Assembly: GCA_020161755.1 (NCBI GenBank) | Contig: JAIUOS010000036.1 | Coordinates: forward strand, 1 to 35,312 | Reading direction: 5' to 3' | Length of the DNA: 35,312 nt | Source of the DNA: Actinomycetota bacterium | Lineage (GTDB): Bacteria > Actinomycetota > Actinomycetes > Propionibacteriales > Propionibacteriaceae | Shown here: piece by piece, positions 15,929-24,014 of the stretch | Layout: every line of letters begins with the position of its first letter | Position numbering within the stretch: position 1 is the first letter of the stretch | The notes under the pieces: model-generated | What the model was told of the DNA's origin: nothing | The model's input: only the letters and a program-made list of their open reading frames with translations | Database searches by the model: none | Position numbers and translations under genes: made by a program

Positions 15929-17815
15929 CTACCCGGACGGGCAAGGCTGGGACGCGGCCTGCAGCAGGGTGTCAGGTGAAGGCCACACCCGCATCGCGGC
16001 CGCGGCAAGTACCGCGGACCTGTCCCGAATCGCGTCCTCGCTCCACTCGGTGCTGCGAGCCACCGGATAGTTGATCACCAACGATTTCTGCTGCTCGAAC
16101 TCGGGCCTCTTGTCCGCCCAACCCAAGTTGGAGACGCCCTGGTTGAAGGTGCCGGTGACGAGGGTAAGGTTGCCGATCCGATCCACCGCGCGCGCCCGCT
16201 CGGCGCTGAGGGCGACCCAGACCGGGTCGCTCGGGTTGGGCGGAACGGTGTGGCCGGCCTCATCGACGAGCGGCCAGTGTTCCTGCCAGGACTGGGGCAT
16301 CACGTGCTCGATCTGGAGGTTGTCGTAGTTGATGACGGCGCTCGGCTCACGCGCATCCTCGACCCGGAGCAGGTGGTCGATCGAACCCAGAAGCAGACGA
16401 AGTCGCATCTGAGACATGCCCTCGTAGAACCGGCGGGTCTGGAAGGCGTCGACCATCTCAGCCTCCGACGGCCAGCTCAGAGAGCCATTCTGCAGCTGGG
16501 TGATCACGGTGTCGGCGATGTCAGCCCCGGCCTCGGCGGCGGTCTTGCCCTCGCGCAGCACCCGGGCCAGGTGGGAGCCGTAGCCGCGGGTCTGGGAACC
16601 GACGAAGGTGCGTCGCAGCGCCCATGACTCCACCGCCCGCACGGCACGAACGTGGGCCTCGAGGGGGAGATGCTCGGCGGGGATCGTCCGCAGCCAGGCC
16701 AGCAGTGGAATCGCGGTGGTGATGTCCAGCGCGCAGATGTTCCGGTAGGCCGCAGCGAGCCGCGCATCCTCGACGGGCAGGGCCTCGTAGATGGTCTGGT
16801 AAGCGTTGGCGAACGTCCTGAGCTGCTTCAGGATCTCCTCGGTCGACGGCCCGTCGGCGAGATACGCGCGGGCCTCCCGATACAGGTGACCGACGTTGGC
16901 TTCGGTGCCGGTGGCTGCCGTGAGCCATACGGAGAGAAGCACGTCTCGCCGTCCGCGCTGGGCGTGGCCTCGGCCGACGGTCTCCTTCCACCAGTCCTCG
17001 TCGAAGTGCGACCAGTAGGTGTCGTAGAGCCGTTCGACGTCGTCCTCGGCGAGCTCGCCGCGTAGGAAGAGCAGGTTCTTGACCAGGTCGATGGCGGACA
17101 GCGGTGTCTGTCGGCCGTTGAGGACCTCGAAGATGACCTGGGCGTCGTCGTTGTCGTCGAGGTCGATCACGACGAGCTTGAACAGGCTGGACAGCGCGTC
17201 GGCCAGGGCGAGGAGCCTTGCGGGGTCGATCTGGTCATCGGCGGTGGCGTAGTCCCGGGACGCGTCGGCGAAGAAGCGGCGCGCTTGGAGGTAGAGGTGG
17301 CCAGCCGTGGTGCTGTCGTCAGGTGTTGGTTCTCCGACGGCGGTCGGCCAGACCGCCCGGTCTCGTCGTCGGGGCCACAGCTTGTAGATCTCCTCAGGGG
17401 ACTCGACGACGTCGTCGGGGTTGAACAGCATGCGACGGACCGACTTCGTCCGCTCGGATGACGTCTCGGCCAGAACGTCGGCCAGCCCGCGGATGAGGAG
17501 TTGCACAGTGGTGAGTCGCTGCTGGCCGTCGATCACGGATCGGAGGGCGACGCCACCGGTGGCGAAGGGCAGGCCGGCGCAGACGATGGCGCCGAGGAAG
17601 TGGGGCGAAACCGCCTGCTCCTTCGCCTTGAGCTTCGTGCTGTCGTCGCCGCCGGCGCGCACCTCGAGGAGTCTGTCGGCGGTGGATGCGAGGTCTTCGA
17701 AGAGGAGCCGCCACTGGCCGTCAAGCGTCCATTCGTAGTCACGCTGAAAGGTGGGGATGACGTAGCGGCGCTCCGGCTTGAGGATGTCCTGGAGGGGGTA
17801 GGTCTTGGCGTCCAA
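15929..17815 (-). CDS. GmrSD-type (DUF262-DUF1524) modification-dependent restriction protein
   Basis: 628 residues in one chain. The DUF262 part (GmrS-like NTPase) opens with PTFQRDYEW (21-29) and VIDGQQRLTT (94-103), the ParB-like nucleotide-binding signature. A long helical middle follows. The DUF1524 part (GmrD-like His-Me nuclease) has LQIEHVMPQSW (500-510, H504) and RIGNLTLV (546-553, N549). Both active sites look complete. Known single-chain enzymes of this kind restrict phage DNA with modified cytosines, and some are part of BREX islands (BrxU). Starts at TTG 17815 with GAGGAAG in front. Its location inside a transfer region suggests defence cargo against phages or rival elements. Confidence 0.9.
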   Translation of the reverse strand: MDAKTYPLQDILKPERRYVIPTFQRDYEWTLDGQWRLLFEDLASTADRLLEVRAGGDDSTKLKAKEQAVSPHFLGAIVCAGLPFATGGVALRSVIDGQQRLTTVQLLIRGLADVLAETSSERTKSVRRMLFNPDDVVESPEEIYKLWPRRRDRAVWPTAVGEPTPDDSTTAGHLYLQARRFFADASRDYATADDQIDPARLLALADALSSLFKLVVIDLDDNDDAQVIFEVLNGRQTPLSAIDLVKNLLFLRGELAEDDVERLYDTYWSHFDEDWWKETVGRGHAQRGRRDVLLSVWLTAATGTEANVGHLYREARAYLADGPSTEEILKQLRTFANAYQTIYEALPVEDARLAAAYRNICALDITTAIPLLAWLRTIPAEHLPLEAHVRAVRAVESWALRRTFVGSQTRGYGSHLARVLREGKTAAEAGADIADTVITQLQNGSLSWPSEAEMVDAFQTRRFYEGMSQMRLRLLLGSIDHLLRVEDAREPSAVINYDNLQIEHVMPQSWQEHWPLVDEAGHTVPPNPSDPVWVALSAERARAVDRIGNLTLVTGTFNQGVSNLGWADKRPEFEQQKSLVINYPVARSTEWSEDAIRDRSAVLAAAAMRVWPSPDTLLQAASQPCPSG

Positions 17816-18156
17816 CGGGCTTCCTCGGGTTGGTGGTCGACTGGCTTGGTCGGCGGGGGGTATCCGCTGGACGAACTCTAGTCAAGCAGCCGGCGGTCCC
17901 TGCCCGACGATTGGGGGTGTTGGCGCAACTGCTGGAGTGATCGCAGTCCGGCGGCCTGGTCGGTTGGATGAGGAGGTGGCTTCGCCAGCACTTCCTTGCC
18001 CGCCGGCGCGGGGTGGCGGTGAAGGCCGAGTCCAGAACCTCTCCGAGAACCCGGTCTCGGCCTGAGCCTAAACCTGGCGTCGAGAGGGTTGCAACGTGCG
18101 ATGCGGCAGGCGATAGACGAGCCATCGTGTTGGCGATGCTCGTGGTTGGGGCCGCG

Positions 18157-18176
18157 CGACTCACCGTCGAGTCGCA
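18157..18176. repeat. Perfect inverted repeat, 7-bp arms, 6-base loop
   Basis: GCGACTC (18157-18163) and GAGTCGC (18170-18176) flank the loop ACCGTC. It is upstream of the coupling-protein gene in otherwise unassigned sequence. Possible recognition site of a transfer or regulatory protein. Confidence 0.4.
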
Positions 18177-18277
18177 GCCGATTGTCGTGGCGTACCCGGT
18201 GCGATCGGCAGGGCGAGGGACCGCCCAACACTGTGCGGTGGGGGCCACGATTGCGATAGCGCGCAACCCGCGATACG

Positions 18278-18294
18278 GATCACGATTCGTGGTC
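18278..18294. promoter_or_regulatory. Operator-like dyad upstream of the coupling-protein gene
   Basis: GATCACGA and TCGTGGTC are inverted around one central T with a single mismatch. It lies 53 bases before the GTG start at 18348, in the range expected for a repressor site over the promoter. No partner regulator can be named. Confidence 0.35.
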
Positions 18295-18323
18295 TTGTCA
18301 CATTGAGTCTCCCCGTGGGCGCT

Positions 18324-18342
18324 TTCTCTCCATGAGAGGAGG
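18324..18342 (+). promoter_or_regulatory. Hairpin overlapping the ribosome-binding site of the coupling-protein gene
   Basis: CTCTC (18326-18330) pairs with GAGAG (18334-18338), extendable by a T-G and a T-A pair to 18340. The ribosome site AGGAGG (18337-18342) thus overlaps the 3' arm. Folding would partly hide the ribosome site and could limit expression of the coupling ATPase. Confidence 0.35.
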
Positions 18343-18347
18343 TGCTC

Positions 18348-20531
18348 GTGAGTGCCAGATCCCGCGCCGCAGGCGTTGCGGTAACTGCGCCGGCAACCTT
18401 GCCCGCGCAGCGACTCTCAGCGATGCCGCCAACCCACTTGCGTGACGCGTTTCTTCTCGGATGTGCCGGGGCAGTCGGGTGGGGAGGGTTCACGCTCGCT
18501 GGCCAGCCAACGGTGGCGGGCCTCTCGATCGCGGCGGCCGCGGTCGGCGGCGCCGCCCGGGTCTGGGCCGGGGGGCTGTCAGCCAGGCGCCGCCGCATCC
18601 GCGACCTCCTGGTGGAGGCGTTGGCCGGCATCACCGGCACCCGCGAGCTCGACAGGCGAACCGTGGTCCTCTCGCACTGGAGTCTCGGCTGGCCGGGCAC
18701 ACCGCGACGTGTCGTGATCCGGTACGCCCCCGGTGCGCCGGATGGCGAGCAGGGGTGGAGGTCGATCCTTCTCGACACGCTCCACAGGCGTCTTCAGGCC
18801 AGCTACAAGGTGGTCGCGCACAACCAGGAGCGGTGCCGCGTCGTGTTGGAGATCGACCACGCGACCAGCACGCCGGTCGCGAGCAGGATGGAGCGGGCCC
18901 TGAAGGATCTCATCGGGCCGACCGCCAGGATCCGTGACTTCGAGATCGGCGAATCCGGTGATCCGGTCCGAATCACGGTGACCCATGACGTGAGCCACAA
19001 GCTGGCCGCGTCGGGCTACCGGGCTCGCGTCGAAAGAACCTTCTCTGCGATCCATCCCGGCCGGTGGAGGGCCAGGTGGGATCTCGAGGGCGACGAGATC
19101 GTCTTCGAGCTTAGGCCCACCTTCCCCAAGTCGATCTGGCTGCCGCCGTCGAAGATCGATCAGTCCTTGGATGTGCTGGCCTCCTACCGTCAGGTGTCGA
19201 TCCCATTTGGGATCGACGAGGATGGCACGGAAATGGTGTGGAGGCCGGCTATCGACCCACACCTCATGGTTGTGGGCTCAACGGGCACGGGCAAGACCGT
19301 AATGGAGCACACCGTGCTGGCCGGCGTTGCGCGCTGCGGCTGGCCGATCTGGGTGGTCGACGGCAAGTCGGTGGAGTTCCTCGGGTTCCGTTCATGGCCG
19401 AACGTCCAGGTCGTCGCAGCCTCGGTGGAGGACCAGGTTGCGGTCATCCACAAGGCATGGGAGGTGATGGAGTACCGCTACAAGCTGGTCCAGAGCGGCC
19501 TTGTCACCGAAGACGTGTTCGAGCCGCTGATGCTGTTCGTTGACGAGTACGCAGACTTCCGGGCCAAGGTCACCGACTGGTACCCCAGCGTCAAGGTCAA
19601 GGGGGACCCGTCGAAGCCGCCGGTCCTGGAGAAGTTGGCCTCGATCGCGCGTCTTGGTCGGACCGGCCGGGTGCACCTCTTGTTCGCGACTCAGCGGCCG
19701 GACGCCGAGTACTTCGGCGGCGACTTCCGCGACAACTTCAGGATGCGAGTCTCGGTTGGCCGGCTGTCTCCCCAGGGTGCGGCGATGATGTGGCAGGACC
19801 CGACGATCGGGACCACCGTGCCGAGGCTGTGCCCCGGACGGGCCACGACGATCAACGACGACAACCGGCCAGTGGAGGTCCAGACCTACCGAGTGCCTGA
19901 TCCTCGCCGAGTCCCTGATGGTGATGAGCTCCAGCTGCAGGTGCTGGCGGCGCTGCGACCAGAGTCGGCAACCCACGAACGACTCCTCATCACCCCGCTC
20001 GAGGACGAGTTCGATGATGAGAACGCACCGGTCTTCCACGGCTACCGCGACTTCGTGGCCGCGGAATGGGTCAAGGCCGCCGACCACCCGGAGCTGGATC
20101 CCGTGAACGTGGCCCCGTTGTCCCCCGAGGAAGCTCGCCGCATCTCACGTCCGATGGCCATGCTCAAGCTCGACAACGGTGCCCCTTCGGTCGTGCCACT
20201 GCCCGGGCTCAGCAGGATGCCGGACACTCCGCAGCCCGCCATCGACGCCGGCGACGGCGGTGAGGGGGCGGAGTGGGAGGACCGCGGGATCTTCGAAGGC
20301 TACGAACCGGCCATCGATATGGACCCAGAACAGCTGACGGTCGGCGACCTGGTCGACCTCGGCGACGGCCGCTGGGTGACTGTCGACATGGAACCGGACC
20401 CGGATCTCGACGACCCGGAGTATGTCGCGATCGGCTGGCGCGATGACGTCGGCGACGACGGTATCTGGTCAGTGCCCAACAGCGAACTCGTCCGTGCCCG
20501 GCATCCCATCTATGAGGCTGAAGGAGTCTAG
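18348..20531 (+). CDS. FtsK/SpoIIIE-type DNA translocase, TcpA-like coupling protein
   Basis: 727 residues. Two short membrane segments near the N-terminus (about 32-64: DAFLLGCAGAVGWGGFTLAG, then LSIAAAAVGGAARVWAG) precede an alpha/beta region and the motor domain, with Walker A GSTGTGKT (310-317) and Walker B MLFVDEYADF (D399/E400). The ATQRPDA segment follows the motor. TcpA and TraB/TraSA proteins of this class bring DNA to the pore; TraB types move double-stranded DNA. No C-terminal winged-helix gamma domain is clear: the last 200 residues are acidic instead, with a repeated D/E-rich pattern. GTG 18348 is chosen over 18342 because AGGAGG lies five bases before it. Confidence 0.9.
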   Translation: MSARSRAAGVAVTAPATLPAQRLSAMPPTHLRDAFLLGCAGAVGWGGFTLAGQPTVAGLSIAAAAVGGAARVWAGGLSARRRRIRDLLVEALAGITGTRELDRRTVVLSHWSLGWPGTPRRVVIRYAPGAPDGEQGWRSILLDTLHRRLQASYKVVAHNQERCRVVLEIDHATSTPVASRMERALKDLIGPTARIRDFEIGESGDPVRITVTHDVSHKLAASGYRARVERTFSAIHPGRWRARWDLEGDEIVFELRPTFPKSIWLPPSKIDQSLDVLASYRQVSIPFGIDEDGTEMVWRPAIDPHLMVVGSTGTGKTVMEHTVLAGVARCGWPIWVVDGKSVEFLGFRSWPNVQVVAASVEDQVAVIHKAWEVMEYRYKLVQSGLVTEDVFEPLMLFVDEYADFRAKVTDWYPSVKVKGDPSKPPVLEKLASIARLGRTGRVHLLFATQRPDAEYFGGDFRDNFRMRVSVGRLSPQGAAMMWQDPTIGTTVPRLCPGRATTINDDNRPVEVQTYRVPDPRRVPDGDELQLQVLAALRPESATHERLLITPLEDEFDDENAPVFHGYRDFVAAEWVKAADHPELDPVNVAPLSPEEARRISRPMAMLKLDNGAPSVVPLPGLSRMPDTPQPAIDAGDGGEGAEWEDRGIFEGYEPAIDMDPEQLTVGDLVDLGDGRWVTVDMEPDPDLDDPEYVAIGWRDDVGDDGIWSVPNSELVRARHPIYEAEGV

Positions 20532-20534
20532 GAG

Positions 20535-20852
20535 ATGTCCACCCCCAACGCCCCGATCCGGGGACAGGTCAGCACCGACGAACAGCTGATCCTGATGGTG
20601 CTCGCCGTTCTGGCCGGGCCCACGCTGATCGGCCTGCTGGTCGTCTTCTGGCGACAGGTCGTCGCCTGGGCCGTCCGAGTCGGAGTGCTGGTGCCTGCAC
20701 GAGCCCACCCGCTGCTCGAGCTCCCGTCCGCCGGTGGGGCGGGCGTCGATCTGCCCCGCCTGGCGATCGCCGGCGCCGTTCTCGCGGGCGTGGTGGTGTT
20801 GTCCGGCTCCCTCGCCCGGAGGGCGTGGCTGAGACGACAGATGATCCGATGA
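20535..20852 (+). CDS. Small two-helix membrane protein
   Basis: 105 residues, with hydrophobic helices at about 18-40 (LILMVLAVLAGPTLIGLLVVFW) and 76-92 (AIAGAVLAGVVVLSGSLA) and a basic C-terminus (RRAWLRRQMIR). The start is four bases after the stop of the coupling-protein gene, and its own stop overlaps the next start (ATGA), so it is part of that operon. Family not recognised. It may anchor the coupling protein or act in entry exclusion, but the sequence shows only a membrane protein. Confidence 0.7.
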   Translation: MSTPNAPIRGQVSTDEQLILMVLAVLAGPTLIGLLVVFWRQVVAWAVRVGVLVPARAHPLLELPSAGGAGVDLPRLAIAGAVLAGVVVLSGSLARRAWLRRQMIR

Positions 20853-21172
20853 ACAGGCGGGGAATCAGCCGGCGGATCCTGGCGATGAACTTCGCCAAGC
20901 GGAGGGCATGGCTCGCGAACTGCCGGCGAGCTGGGGCCCTTTGGACCCGCGCCGAGGCGGCCTGGGCGGTCGCAACGAGTGAGGAAGAGGCCGCCGCCGC
21001 GGCCGCGCCGGCGCTGGCGAAGTGCCGGGGGTGCCCGCTCCTTGTGAGTGGGGAGTGCTTCGAATGGGCCCAGACCGACCACTACTACGGACTCGCGGCC
21101 GAATTGTCCTGGGTGGACGGGACACCGCGAACCGCCAAGTACGGTCCCGCGGTCGAACAGCGCGCATCCTGA
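20849..21172 (+). CDS. WhiB-like iron-sulfur protein
   Basis: 107 residues. Four cysteines are placed as in Wbl proteins: one in ANCRRAG (about residue 25), then CRGCP and GEC (CxxC-x7-C) followed by an AxxxxDHYYGLAAEL segment, where WhiB proteins have a G(V/I)WGG turn; here it is degenerate. Typical Wbl proteins bind a 4Fe-4S cluster and contact the primary sigma factor. The clear basic DNA-binding tail of classical WhiB proteins is lacking, so it may act through protein contacts only. Overlaps the upstream gene by four bases. Confidence 0.6.
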   Translation: MNRRGISRRILAMNFAKRRAWLANCRRAGALWTRAEAAWAVATSEEEAAAAAAPALAKCRGCPLLVSGECFEWAQTDHYYGLAAELSWVDGTPRTAKYGPAVEQRAS

Positions 21173-21232
21173 GCAAGCTCTGTTCGACCGGCCACGAGGG
21201 CGTTGTCGGCGGGCATCGGTAACGTACTGAGG

Positions 21233-22672
21233 GTGCGCGAGGCTACGCCCGATCCTGAGGTTCCCGATGGCTCGTCCGGCCAGGCTGGGCATGGTCGGGA
21301 TGAGGGGGTGCCGTTCGCTGTCCGGGGTGATCGGGACAGTGACCGGATCGTTGAGGCACCTGCAGCCCAAGCTGCGATGATCGAGCTCAAGCGGGCCGCT
21401 GATGCCGCCGGTGAGGAGTTCTTCTGCGCGACTCGCATGGGAGGCTGTGGGCAGCCCGTCATCGTTGTCGCCGGCGCCCGCCGCAAACCGCACTTCCGCC
21501 ACCCACCCAACTCGGCGTGCCTCCTCACGAGCGCCGCGGTGGCCCGCGACATCTACACCCACCGTCTGATCCAGACCGAACTCGTCCGATGGCTGCGCCA
21601 CCTCGGCTACCAGTCACAAGCAGAACGCTGGCTGGACTCCCGATCACGGGTGGATGTCTGGTGCTCGCCAAAAGCCGCGATCGAGGTACAGCTGTCGGGG
21701 GAGACCGCCGGGTCGATGCAGGACCGCACCGACCGCTACAGCCGATCAGGGGAAGGGACAGTCACCTGGCTGTTCGGCACTGGCCGGCACATCGCCAGCC
21801 GTGATGCACTGCTCGCAACCGATGGCCTGGCGCAGATCGTCCGTCTCCGTCCTGAACCCGAACTCCCGTCCAGTCAGGTATTCGGCTCGCCACCAGGCGG
21901 CCGCCGCATCGACATCGGGCTCCTGGTCGAGCCGCTCGACCGGGAGAAGCCCGCTGAAGTCCGGTGGTGGCCGCTCTCGGAGTGCATCTTCGATCCGGCC
22001 GAAGGGCTCCGGGCGCCCGGTCACGCCGACGCCGTTGAGCGCGCGCGGACCCGCAGTGCCGAAAACGAGAGGCTGGCCCAGCTGCGAGCCCGGATCCGGG
22101 CCCGAGAAGCCACAGCCAAGAAGAGGAGACGCCGGCAGGACACACACCCGAGTCCGGAGGAGCCTACGGAATGGCCGGTGTACACCCCTCCACAACGGCC
22201 AGTGCCAGCTCATCCGATGGGCGGCTGCCGGCCCACCGCCAAGCCTGTGGTCGGCAGCATGTGGTCACCACACCCAGCGACGGACGACTTCTGGTGGCGC
22301 ACGGCCTGGATCGACGGCCACTGGGCCGATGGGCTTCCCTCGCCTCTGGTCGACCTGGGCTGGGGGGCGTTGTACATCACCATGCTCATGAGCCGTGGCC
22401 GGGTCGAGGATCTCGTCGGCCACAAACCTGGCCCCGATCGCCTCGCCGTGGCGCAGTACCTGGCAGACCTGGGCCTGATCGAGATCCACGGGCCCACCGC
22501 ACCCGCGTCGCCGTTCCGCACCACCAATGACCTGCGATACGCCGGAACCGAGCACGAGTGGCACCAACCGCCGGCATGGAGACCCGATGCGACTCAGTCG
22601 CTGTCGCAGCCATCGGACCGGCCACCGATTGCGACCGGGGCAGGTTCGTCGTCACAGGCTCCGCAGACCTGA
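21233..22672 (+). CDS. CoiA-like competence nuclease
   Basis: 479 residues. The CoiA-like part (about 60-215) starts with a paired-cysteine segment (FFCATRMGGCGQP), then KPHFRH, a helix (DIYTHRLIQTELVRWLRHLGY), and a PD-(D/E)xK-like centre: RVDVW (D141) and AIEVQLS (E151, Q153), with an E in the preceding helix-strand. CoiA in streptococci helps recombine incoming single-stranded DNA. The C-terminal half (about 280-479) is a basic linker and an unrecognised domain (GWGALYITMLMSRGRVEDLVG, QYLADLGLIEIHGP), which may be a winged helix. The start is uncertain: GTG 21233 is preceded by TAACGT (21220-21225), spaced as a -10 box for a leaderless message; TTG 21203 and ATG 21377 are alternatives. Confidence 0.75.
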   Translation: MREATPDPEVPDGSSGQAGHGRDEGVPFAVRGDRDSDRIVEAPAAQAAMIELKRAADAAGEEFFCATRMGGCGQPVIVVAGARRKPHFRHPPNSACLLTSAAVARDIYTHRLIQTELVRWLRHLGYQSQAERWLDSRSRVDVWCSPKAAIEVQLSGETAGSMQDRTDRYSRSGEGTVTWLFGTGRHIASRDALLATDGLAQIVRLRPEPELPSSQVFGSPPGGRRIDIGLLVEPLDREKPAEVRWWPLSECIFDPAEGLRAPGHADAVERARTRSAENERLAQLRARIRAREATAKKRRRRQDTHPSPEEPTEWPVYTPPQRPVPAHPMGGCRPTAKPVVGSMWSPHPATDDFWWRTAWIDGHWADGLPSPLVDLGWGALYITMLMSRGRVEDLVGHKPGPDRLAVAQYLADLGLIEIHGPTAPASPFRTTNDLRYAGTEHEWHQPPAWRPDATQSLSQPSDRPPIATGAGSSSQAPQT

Positions 22673-22686
22673 GCGCTTTGTCTTGA

Positions 22687-22716
22687 TCAGAAGGCTCATT
22701 CGCACCTTCTGAGGAG
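22687..22716 (+). promoter_or_regulatory. 8-bp inverted repeat abutting a ribosome-binding site
   Basis: TCAGAAGG (22687-22694) and CCTTCTGA (22705-22712) are perfectly complementary around a 10-base loop. The 3' arm runs into the ribosome site GAGGAG (22711-22716) of the gene at 22723. It may end transcription of the CoiA-like gene or tune translation of the next. Confidence 0.4.
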
Positions 22717-22722
22717 ATAGCG

Positions 22723-23037
22723 ATGACAACCATCAGCATCAGTGGACCGGCGGCACAGGCCGCCGATCGCTGCGATCTGTGCCAGGCACCCACCGACGAC
22801 TCGGCCCTGTGCGATCGTTGCGCGCCGATCTTCGAGGCCGCACGCCGGCTCGACCCCGACGAGGTGATCGTCGAGACTGCCAAGGCGATCGCGCAGCGCC
22901 AGCGTCTGGGCCAGGTCACCGCCATGGACGTAGAGCGCGCGATCCCGCTGGCGCTGGCTGCGCTGCGGGTCGTGACCGAACGGGTCAGCGAACTCGTCGA
23001 CCTCATCCCCGGACTCGCGGCCGCAGAGGGCAGCTGA
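22723..23037 (+). CDS. Small zinc-ribbon protein preceding the Gp37/Gp68 gene
   Basis: 104 residues. The N-terminal knuckles CDLCQAP and LCDRCAP (CxxC-x9-CxxC) suggest a single zinc site. The remaining 70 residues are helical (VIVETAKAIAQRQRL, AIPLALAALRVVTERVSELVDLIPG). The start has a clear GAGGAG site, and the stop overlaps the ATG of the next gene by one base (TGATG), so the two proteins are probably made together and may interact. Family not recognised. Confidence 0.7.
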   Translation: MTTISISGPAAQAADRCDLCQAPTDDSALCDRCAPIFEAARRLDPDEVIVETAKAIAQRQRLGQVTAMDVERAIPLALAALRVVTERVSELVDLIPGLAAAEGS

Positions 23038-24014
23038 TGGGCGCGCGGAGCAGGATCGAATGGACCGATGCGAGCTGGAATCCGGTCACCGGCTGCACCG
23101 AGGTGTCTGCCGGCTGCGACCACTGCTACGCCAGAGACCTGGCTGCCCGATTCGCGGGCACCGCTGCCTACCCCAACGGCTTCGAACTCACGCTTCGGCC
23201 GAAGCACCTGTACGACCCACTGCGGTGGCGACGTCCGCGCCGGGTCTTCGTGAACTCGATGAGTGACCTCTTCCACCACCTGGTGCCCACCCAGTACATC
23301 GCCAAAGTGTTCGCAACGATGGCGCTGGCGCCGGCGCACACCTTCCAGATCCTCACCAAGCGTCCCGGCCGGATGGCCTCACTGCTGACCTCAGCGGCAT
23401 TCCGCGAACTCGTCGTCACTGAACTGCCCACCGTCATCGAGGCGGCCTCTGCGGTTCGCGCACCGTCAGATCGATCAGTGCGGCAAGAGATCCCGGATCT
23501 GGTCGAGTGGCCGCTGGTGAACGTGTGGGCGGGGGTGTCGGTGGAGTCACAGAAGTGGGCCAACGTCCGTATCCCCGTCCTGCAGCGGACGCCGGCCGCG
23601 GTCCGGTTCCTGTCGATGGAACCTCTGCTGAGCCACGTGCGACTGTGCGACTGCGACGGCGCAGCCTACGAGATCCAGCGGCACCCGTTCCTGGTGAACC
23701 TCAGCTGCCCACTTCACGGCACCGTCCCGCTGGACTGGATCATCGTCGGCGGAGAGTCAGGACCGAGAGCCCGGCCCATGCACCCCGCCTGGCCGCGGGG
23801 TATCCAGCAGGCCTGCCAGGCGTCCGGCGTCGCATACCTGTTCAAGCAATGGGGCGAGTGGGCGCCATGCCCCGATACCGGGGCCGGCCGTGACGACGTA
23901 TTCAGGTTCCCCGACGGCGTGGGGATGCGTCGGGTCGGTCGGCGGGAGGCGGGCCGGGAACTGGACGGCAAGACCTGGGATGAGTACCCGGCGACAGTCG
24001 GAGGTGCGGCATGA
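23037..24014 (+). CDS. Gp37/Gp68 family (DUF5131) protein, radical-SAM-like
   Basis: 325 residues. The N-terminus IEWTDASWNPVTGC with C20, C27 and C30 (GCTEVSAGCDHCYA) is the family signature; the three cysteines resemble an iron-sulfur site of radical SAM enzymes, though the spacing is CxxxxxxCxxC rather than CxxxCxxC. Further family blocks are RVFVNSMSDLFH, TFQILTKRPGRM, VNVWAGVSVESQ, RFLSMEPLL, WIIVGGESGPRARPMHP and FKQWGEW. It is frequent in phages and mobile elements; the reaction is unproven. A second group of cysteines (LCDCDG ... SCPLHG, about 203-226) is an insertion that may bind zinc. Overlaps both neighbours by one to four bases. Confidence 0.9.
   Translation: MGARSRIEWTDASWNPVTGCTEVSAGCDHCYARDLAARFAGTAAYPNGFELTLRPKHLYDPLRWRRPRRVFVNSMSDLFHHLVPTQYIAKVFATMALAPAHTFQILTKRPGRMASLLTSAAFRELVVTELPTVIEAASAVRAPSDRSVRQEIPDLVEWPLVNVWAGVSVESQKWANVRIPVLQRTPAAVRFLSMEPLLSHVRLCDCDGAAYEIQRHPFLVNLSCPLHGTVPLDWIIVGGESGPRARPMHPAWPRGIQQACQASGVAYLFKQWGEWAPCPDTGAGRDDVFRFPDGVGMRRVGRREAGRELDGKTWDEYPATVGGAA

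Larger units (their letters stand above)
17816..18347. other. 532-bp intergenic region with palindromes; oriT or operator candidate
   Basis: I see no convincing gene; the open frames here look like shadows. It separates the minus-strand GmrSD gene from the plus-strand coupling-protein operon, so it must hold divergent promoters. It contains a perfect inverted repeat GCGACTC / GAGTCGC (18157-18176), an operator-like dyad GATCACGA-T-TCGTGGTC (18278-18294, one mismatch), and a small hairpin over the ribosome site of the next gene. An intergenic region of this size next to a TcpA/FtsK-like gene is where oriT lies in several Gram-positive elements, but nothing here proves it. Confidence 0.45.
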
